A DNA stretch of 64,000 nucleotides, taken from NCBI RefSeq assembly GCF_024362695.1, contig NC_065431.1, positions 5,090,624 to 5,154,623 on the forward strand, in the 5' to 3' direction. The translations under genes were made by a program, and so were the position numbers. This DNA is from Pectinophora gossypiella (Eukaryota; Arthropoda; Insecta; Lepidoptera; Gelechiidae). Numbering within the stretch: the first letter of the stretch is position 1; each line of letters opens with the position of its first letter. A model generated the notes under the pieces. That model worked only from the letters and a program-made list of their open reading frames with translations, made no database searches and was not told where the DNA came from. This document shows positions 12,401 to 21,600 of the stretch, piece by piece.

Positions 12401-15400
12401 CACTCAACTTCACTTCACTTCACTCTACTTCACTTCTTCACTTAACTTCGTCACTTCACTCAACTTCACATCACTTCACTTCACTTCACTCCACTTCAAT
12501 CTACTTCACTTCACTTACCTTCACTCCACTTCACTTCACTCTACTTCACTTACCTTCACTCTACTTCACTTACCTTCACTCCACTTCACTTACCTTCACT
12601 CCACTTCACTCTACTTCACTACACTTCACTCAACTTCACTACACTTCACTTTTATTTTACAGGAGCTTCTATTTTCTACGCACTCGGCTTCGGCGTCGAC
12701 GGTTCGCAGAAAAAATCGGTACCTTTCAGCTTGGAGTACAATGTGGACCCTATCAGTATGAAGACTAGAGTTCTTATTGGAATGATTGCTCTGATCGTGC
12801 TGGGTACTCTAGTCACCATGAAGGTAAGATTTTAATACAAAAAAGACAAAAAAAAAACATAAATAAAAGAAAATCGAATTCAAATTCAAAAATATCTTCA
12901 TTCAGTAGGTAACATAGTTACATTTTGAATCGTCATTTTTTACATAACAAAATGTCTCATCCACCTAAAACTACTGCAGCTTCTCACAACATGTACACAG
13001 CCTACGTATAGGCATTTTCAGTTCTAAAACTTAGCATCACGCCCATGTGCTCAAAAGGGTAGACAAATGTGTATAGTATGTACAGTCATGAGCAATATCA
13101 TGTACCCACTTTAGAACCCTGTCGCATATTTGACATTTAATGAGACTTAACAGCCTCCGTGGTCTAGTGGCTAGAACGTTAGGCTCACGATCTGGAGGTC
13201 CGGGTTCGATTCCCGATGGGGACATTGTCGAAATCACTTTGTGAGACTGTCCTTTGTTTGGTAAGGACTTTCCAGGATTGAATCACCTGATTGACCGAAA
13301 AAGTAAGATGATTCCGTGCTTCGGAGGGCACGTTAAGCCGTTGGTCCCGGCTATAAGCCGTAAAAACACCTCCACCAACCCGCAGTGGAGCAGCGCGATG
13401 GAGTATGCTCCATACCCCCTCCGGTTGATTGAGGGGAGGCCTGTGCCCAGCAGTGGGACGTATATAGGCTGTTTATGTATGTATGAGACTGACGGTTCAA
13501 TTTGTCAAAAAAGTTGATGTGACATGGTTTGAAAGTGACACATATTGGTACTCGTGTCCGTACACCCATTCCTCACCATCTATGTTAAAGTCCCATGTAA
13601 TCCATTGCCTCCTAGGCAAGCCTATTGCCATTAACCAAGCACAATTCTTGGAAACCACCGGGAGAGAGCCCTCAGCGGTCCCCACTTATTCGGCCGATGC
13701 CATATGCGGCAAATTTGAAATAGGTGCTAATTCCTGTAAATACCATCTAATTTTATTTTAAGTTATATCTGTCATTTTCTTATCCGCCGAAAAGGAAAGG
13801 GACGGGTAATCGACAAGCATAAAATTTATGGAACACACGTCAATTTTAAGCACAAATCTAAACCAACCGTCTAAAAATTTTACGTCCGTCAATAACCCGA
13901 CACAGTTAAGTAGACAGCACGTCAAACGGATTTCATACCAGGGACGTACCTTTTGATTCGCCCGGGTTATTTAATTCATTTACTCATTCTTCCTAAAATT
14001 AAGAGCTGTGAATCATCCGTCCCTTTCCTTTTCGACGGATATGAAAATGACGGATACCTATAACTTAAAATAAAATTAGGCGGTGTCTGCAGGAATCGGG
14101 GCCATAAGCCTTTTTTTTTTGACGTGACTTATTGTAGATTTGCCGCAGATGGCATTAACTACTTGGCCGGACAAATGGGGAGCGCTGAAGGCTCTCACCC
14201 GATACAATGTTTAATACAACATGCCTGAGGGTGCCCAGTTACAGTTACAATAAGTCATGAGCAAAAAAAACTTATTTACGTTGTACTCGAAGGTTGCCAG
14301 GAAGAGATTTCTACTTAGCAATAAGTCCGCCTATTGTACCCTTCCTATTTGTCTTGTATTTTGTATTTCTCGTGTGTGCAATAAAGTATTTGTTACGTTC
14401 ATCATCATCAATTTAAGAGCCACGCTCTTGTCGGTACAGCGTTTTCCATGCTATGTTTTTAGGGAATTTGTTAGATTTTTCATACAAAAGGATTTTCCCG
14501 CTAATTCCCGTTCCCGTGGGATTTCCGGGAATTCCTTTCTTAGTGCACCTCTACGGTGCCTAAGCTACGTCCCTTCCAAATTTAAAGTGCCTACGTTTAG
14601 CCGTTTAGGCTGTGCGTTGATATGTCAGCCAGTCAGTTTCTCCTTTTATATAGTATTTAGATTAATAAAAATAGTGTTATTTTTCAGATAAACTGTGGCG
14701 TAGCGGCATTTGTAGCGATGTGTACCGCGCTGGCGGGGTATGTGAAGACTGGGCGAGATCTCGAGGTTCACATTACTTTTACATTAAGTACTTCATCATC
14801 ATCATCACCAGCCCATTAACGTCCCTAAACGGTAACGGCTTGGGTACGGGCCTTCCTTGATAGATGGACAGGGAGATCGGGCCTTAAACCACCACGCGGG
14901 CCCAGTGCGGATTGGTGGTTATTAACGACTGCTAATGCAGCCGGGACAGACAGCTTAACGTGCCTTCCGAAGCACGGAGGAGCTCGAGATGAAAACTTTT
15001 TTTTGCAAAATGTCCAGTGGTGAAAAATGATCATTTTGCATAATTTCCAGTTTGCATAATGTCCAGTTTGCAAAATGTCCAATATTTATCTTTTATCTTT
15101 TGTGTTGAATGTCAGGTTATGGAGATGGGCCAGTGGCTGAATGCGGACCTCATCCTGTACCTGTTCTTCATCATGCTGCTGGTGTCAGTGCTCGTGGAAA
15201 CGAGGATCTACTCCTGTATAGCTTACCACTTCGTCATGGTAAGACAATATATGCTCACACGGCACGCTCAATGGCAGACCATAATTATTTTTATGTCCAT
15301 CAAAATTTATAATAAACTACCTAACATATTAAAAGATTTTTTTTATGTTTCGGATTCTGAATAAGTTCCTTAGTAATTATTACTATTGTTATGGTAGACA

Positions 15401-15533
15401 AAAAATAAAATATCCTGCGTGGATCATATATCTAGCTTAAGCTTCCTCAACAAATGTCTCTGCCGCTTCCGTCACACAATGCACCCCGGCTATGCCACCT
15501 GGGAACCGGTGCAGAGGGCACTCGTTCACTATG

Positions 15534-15565
<32 letters not shown>

Positions 15566-15599
15566 TGCGTGCGTGTGTGCTTGCGTGCATGCGTGCATG

Positions 15600-15633
<34 letters not shown>

Positions 15634-18600
15634 TGATTACCAATGTAATGTTTTGTAATGCGTTGTTTCAGTTGACGCAACTAAGTGTTGGAACCGCCAT
15701 TGTGCTGATCAATGTCCTGCCAGCCGTCCTCTGCATATATTTCAACAACATGTTTATTGCTTTGTTGTGTGCTCCTTTGGCGATCAGGTAACGTAAAATA
15801 CACCAATACGCACGCAATAAAAATAAAGTTTAAGTATTTAGTTAGTTTAGTTATTTAGCTAGTAGTCGCAATGCACACACGCACGACTTCAGGACCCCGA
15901 TACAAACCCCGCCGGCGTGGTCGAAGATTTCCCTCAATCAGAGCTTATCGCTATCGACCCGCTAGGGTCGATTAATTCTTTCAAATATGATCGTCTCTGA
16001 CGACGCCTTGAGCCGAGGTTTCCGGCCAACTAGGTACCCTTATGAGGAGCTCGGTGGCGCAGCGGTAAACGCGCTCGGTCTGCGATTGTTGAAGTTAAGC
16101 AACTTTCGCAAAGGCCGGTCATAGGATGGGTGACCACAAAAAAAAGTTTTCATCTCGAGCTCTTCCGTGCTTCGGAAGGCACGTTAAGCCGTTGGTCCCG
16201 GCTGCATTGGCAGTTAATAACCATCAATCCGCACTGGGCCCGCGTGGTGGTTTAAGGCCCGATTTCCCTATCCATCCATAGGGAAGGCCCGTACCCCAGC
16301 AGTGGGGACGTTAATGGGCTGGTGATGATGAGGTACCCTTAGGCCTGTTGTCTTAAACGTTGTACCGGGTGTTTTTTTCAGGTTGATGGAACTCCTGGAT
16401 CGGAACCCGTTCCCGGTGTTAATAAACCTGATGATGATCTGCAACATCTGTGGCAAGGCTTACGTCGGCACCTTCATTGTCAAGGACATCCTGATGCATA
16501 TTGAAGCTAAGAACGCTGTAAGTGTGACGAGTCACTATTATCATAGAATAAGGAATAATACTACGTACAGAACAGCAACTCTCCGCTCCCCACCAGCGGC
16601 TGAGCCAGGTTTACCTCACCCCCTCGGACTTACTTGAGTCTTGAATCGTATGGGCGTCATACGTCACATATGCGCGTGTCACATCATAAACAGCCTATAT
16701 ACGTCCCACTGCTGGGCACAGGCCTCCCCTCAATCAACCGGAGGGGGTATGGAGCATGCGCGTGTACGATAACGTCAATGTGTAGTGTCTGTGTAAAAGG
16801 AGTTTTTTTTTGTATGAAGTGTCCGGGATGTGCTTCCTATGTAAAAGCAAGGAATAAAGAAGATTTTTCTTCGCATAACTTATCTAAATCTTGGTCAAAT
16901 TCTGCTGCCCGTAAAAAAAAAACATAACGACGGAAAAACAAGATGGCCGCGGTACAAAGTGTCAGCGTGAAAGTGTATCTTTTTTTTATTTATTTACTTA
17001 ATTAAACTTTTGAGTATACAGTTTTGACGCATAGCATCGCTAAACCAGAAACGGTTTGTCTCGATGCTAGGTACCCTGTATCTGTTCTATACAGGGTGTT
17101 AGTGACATCGAAACGAATGTTTGCACGCCGTCTCTTGTGAAGATGCGCCGCGAATACTTTTTTAGAGATTAGGTGGTCTATTTGTTATATACGAGGTATA
17201 TGGTCATAGCACTTGTAGTTACTGAAATTTCGTGACGAGCTGAGTCAGTTCTGTATATACTTTAGACCAGCCTGTATATAGACCTTTCGCTTTTATATAC
17301 AGGGTGTTAGTGACATCGTATCGAATACTGAGGGGGGTGATTCAGACCATGATTCAGAGCTAATATCAGGCGAAATTTCCGTCGCAACATCCATGTTTTT
17401 TTTATATTTTTATATTATTACTTTTACGACGGAAAATTCCACTTGATATCAACACTCAGAATCGTCTGAATCACCGATATAACTGTTCGTTAGAATGTCA
17501 CTATCACTCTGTATGTATACTTAATTTTTTAATAATAATAAAACTTTATTGCACTCAAATTCACAAAACATTTACAGGATATACTTATTCTAAGGTGGGC
17601 AAAGGCGCTAAGAGCGATCTCTTCCAAACAACCTTCGGCAGAGGATATAGTACACTTGTACAGCTGCAGTGTAGCGTAAAATAATAATATATATATATAT
17701 TCTAATCTAATCTAGCCTACTAGATCCCACTGCTGGGCAAAGGCCTAAATAAAAAAAAAATATTTAATTTAAATACATAGGCACTCTTAGAAGCCCGTGG
17801 GCTTATGTTTTATCTCTTTCACTCTCGTCTAACTCCATTTCTCAGAATTTGTAATGGTCCAACCAAAGAAGCGGTCCAACGATGGCAACTTTACCCTATT
17901 ACTATAAATATATACATACAATAATACATATAAGTAAAAATAGAATATTAGTTGCAAGGCGATGATTTAGCCAAGAAATAATAGTGTAATTTAATGTTAT
18001 ATTTTATATTTATAAGTTATATTTTTGAGGAGCTCGGTGGCGCAGCGATAAACGCGCTCGGTCTGCGATTGTTGAAGTTAAGCAACTTTCGCAAAGGCTG
18101 GTCATAGGATGGGTGACCACAAAAAAAAAGTTTTCATCTCGAGCTCCTCCGTGCTTCGGAAAGCCGTTGGTCCCGGCTGCGTTAGCAGTCGTTAATAACC
18201 ATCAATCGGCACTGGGCCCGCGTGATGGTTTAAGGCCCGATCTCCCTATCCATCCATAGGGAAGGCCCGTGCCCCAGCAGTGGGGACGTTAATGGGCTGG
18301 TGATGATGATGATGAATGTTATATTTCAGTTGATAGATTTGAAGAAAATTATGGATGTCTGCCTTAACCCATGCCTGACCATAGCCGCGATCAACGGAGT
18401 GGTTTGGTATCTGATCTACACTTTCATAAAACCACACGAATACAGGAAACGGTTGGATGTGGCAGGTTTGTGGACATTGATTTGTTGATTGATGCACAGT
18501 CCATTTCGACTACCCGTAGGACGTAATATACGATCCCGACGACCCGATTGCTCTAGCCATAGAAGCGGTCAATCAGCTCGCAACGTCAAACACTTCAGAA

Positions 18601-21600
18601 CCCCGATACCGACCCCGCCGCCGTGGTCGACGATTTCCCTCATTCAACGCTTACCGCTATCGACCCCCTAGGGTCGATTAATTCTTTCAAATATTGTTCC
18701 TCTCAGACGACGCCCTGAGTCGAGGTTCGCGCCCAACTGGGCACCCTCAGGCCTGTTGTCTTAAACGTTGTACCGAGTGAGATCCTTCAGCGCTCCCCAT
18801 TTGTCCGGCCAAGTAGTTAATGCCATTTGCGGCAAACCTTAAATCAACAACCCGATAACGATAAGCGCTGAATGAGAGAAATCGTCGACCACGCCAGCGA
18901 GGTCGGTTTCGGGGTTCCGAAATTCAAACGCTGTGTGATACGTAATTTGTTCACAGAAACTGAGCACCTGATGGGCCTATGGAACAGACTGTCCCAATCC
19001 ATCCCCGACGTGAGCCTCCACTGGCACCACATCAGGCTGAAGATCAGAAGGAAGAGGTTCCAGCTAAACGAGAGACTGGAAGCCCTGAAAGAACAGGACA
19101 TTCCAGAGTACAAGGAGACGCGAACACATGCCTACTACAAGGAGCTGCGCTTGGATGTAAGTCCGGCCAAATAATTAATGCCACCGGCCAAGTAGTTAAT
19201 GCCATCAGCCGGAAAATTAATGCCATCAGCCGGAAAATTAATGCCATCGGCCATATAATTAATACCATCGGCCAATTAATTAATGCTATCGACCATATAA
19301 TTAAAGCCACCGGCCAAATAGTTAATGCCTTCAGCCAATTAATAATCAATGCCACCTACCAAGTAATCAATACCACTGGCCAAGTAGTGAATGCCACCGG
19401 CCAAGTAATGAATGCCACCGGCCAAATAATTAATACCATCGGCCTTGTAATTAATGCCATTGGCCAAATAATTAATAAAATGATTGAATTGAATAAAGTA
19501 TTATTTGATTTGATTTGATTTTGTTGTTGGAATATGACTATCCGCCTCTATCTGTATCTTGTGTCCATTGTGCTCAGTAAAGCATTTTATCTATCTGGCT
19601 TCTGTAAAAAACCGGACCTGTCAAATCTTCTGGGGGGTTAAAATGGCCTAATCGAAGCAATTCATCAAAGAAAGCAATACTGCAGTTTGGCATTTGTTTG
19701 TATTGTGCACTTACTCATATGCGCAAATGTCAAATCAAATCAATTTATTTGCGAGAACACATAGAATACACAAAAGATATCAAATCAAAAAAACAAATCA
19801 AATTCAATATTGTCAAATTTCAATATTGTTTTTTCGAATAAATTGCTTCGATGTTGCTTTTTTAACCCCTCAGGATAAGTAAGCTGAGGAAAATGGAATA
19901 ATGCTAGGGACATGATAATAGGTAATCTATCTATCCACAGAACAGTGTCTACAACTGGTACCTGGTGGCGAAATGTGCTGTCGCTGCAACTGCCTTCATC
20001 ATTCTAATGAACATTTACATGTACAACTATTACTTCAAGAGCATTCATGAGCATAGTTAGTACAATTTCTATTGACATTCATGATTTACATTTTTGTTTT
20101 TGGCATTTTTTTGTATGCTACTTTAAGCGAAATGTGTGAAACTATATTTTTTACTACTTTTACTACCATATATCATCATCATCAATTTAAGAGCCACGCT
20201 CTTGTCGGTGTAGCATTTTCCATTCCAGTCTATCAAGACCTCAACGGCTGCAGAGGCGGAGATGGGAGCCATCGGTACGGCAATGCAGGACGGAAGGGGC
20301 ATGTCACAGGGACTGTAACCTGGAACCTGACAAAGGGCAGCAGTAACTGTCAGTACTATTCAGAGGCAGAGGACAGGAGTCCTAGTATGGCTTTGTAATA
20401 GACTACTCTGGGCGCCATCCCACTCGCGTCATACAGAGTACTGCGGGGTGGAAGGCAAGAGGGAAACCACTGCCCTATTTTTCCCTAAAAAAGTAGCATG
20501 GAGAGTATTTTACCATATATGAACCACATTTTTTGCAATAAACGAATTTTGAATTTGAATTAGTGACAGTTTTAAGATAGTGATTAAACCTGTGCCGCGC
20601 TTTTTCTTGTAGCTTCTTCAATGTTTTAAATTTCCATATTCTTCCAGGCCCCTTGAGACTGGGCTTCATCGCTCTGTTCTGTATACTCCTGCTGCTCCTC
20701 CTGCTCCACTCCAGAGACTACGAGCTGCTGATGAAGAGGGTCGATTGGCAGACCATCGTGATCTTCCTGTCGCTCGGAGTCATCACCTCGGTTAGTTAGA
20801 CTCGTCTTCATGTCTTCTTCTTCTTCGTGTGGGCTAACCTCATCAACCCTGATGACAGGGTTATTGAGCTGCCAAGACCACAGATATGTCTCATGTAGTG
20901 ACTACGTACTTAGTAAGTAGTAACCAGGACTAACGGTTTTGCCAGACTTCCGAAGCACTGATCATCTTACTTTCAGACAATCGGGGGATCAACCTGCAAT
21001 GTCCTAACCAAACCAGGGCTCAGAAAGTGATTTTTGTGGTATGTCCCCACCGGGTTTCTGTACCCGGGACCTTCGGATCGTGAGCCCGTGAGGACCACTG
21101 AGGCGTTGCGGGTGTCCAAATCTTGAACACTAGAGAGAAGGCCGAACCTTCAGAGCGTCCCTTTTTGAATTGTCTACAACTGTGTACAGGAGCGGACTCA
21201 GCTAGTATGCCAGGGGGGGGGGGTCACTAGGGGGGAGGGTCACCAGGTCGCAGACTCAATCTGTCGCCAACCTATCGCAGGGGGGCGACTCTGGATCCGC
21301 CCATGACTATGTATTGATTGATGATGTCTGTTATTTGTCCAGGTGTTCACCATACTGACTGCGCACATGGATGACTACCTCTGGAAGTTGTACGGGACCA
21401 CGATGACGGGGTCCCGCAGGAGGAAGGTCCATAAAGTGTTCGCGCAAATGTTATCTGTGAGTAGATTCTATCTGACTAAGAGAAAATTGAATTGGAGAAA
21501 TTCTGACTCGGAGGGTACTGGAACCCGCAGATGTTAATTCTTTCAAATTAAATACAGGGTGTTAGTGACATCGTAACGAACACTTTGATGGGTGATTCTG

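Noticed and set aside
12372..12761. 129-codon Ser/Thr/Leu/His-rich frame
   Set aside because: It is the CACTT array of an intron running out of frame into exon 8 of gene A.
18979..19518. 179-codon frame with NATGQVVNAI-type repeats
   Set aside because: It is exon 14 of gene A read in a shifted frame and then the 21-bp minisatellite.
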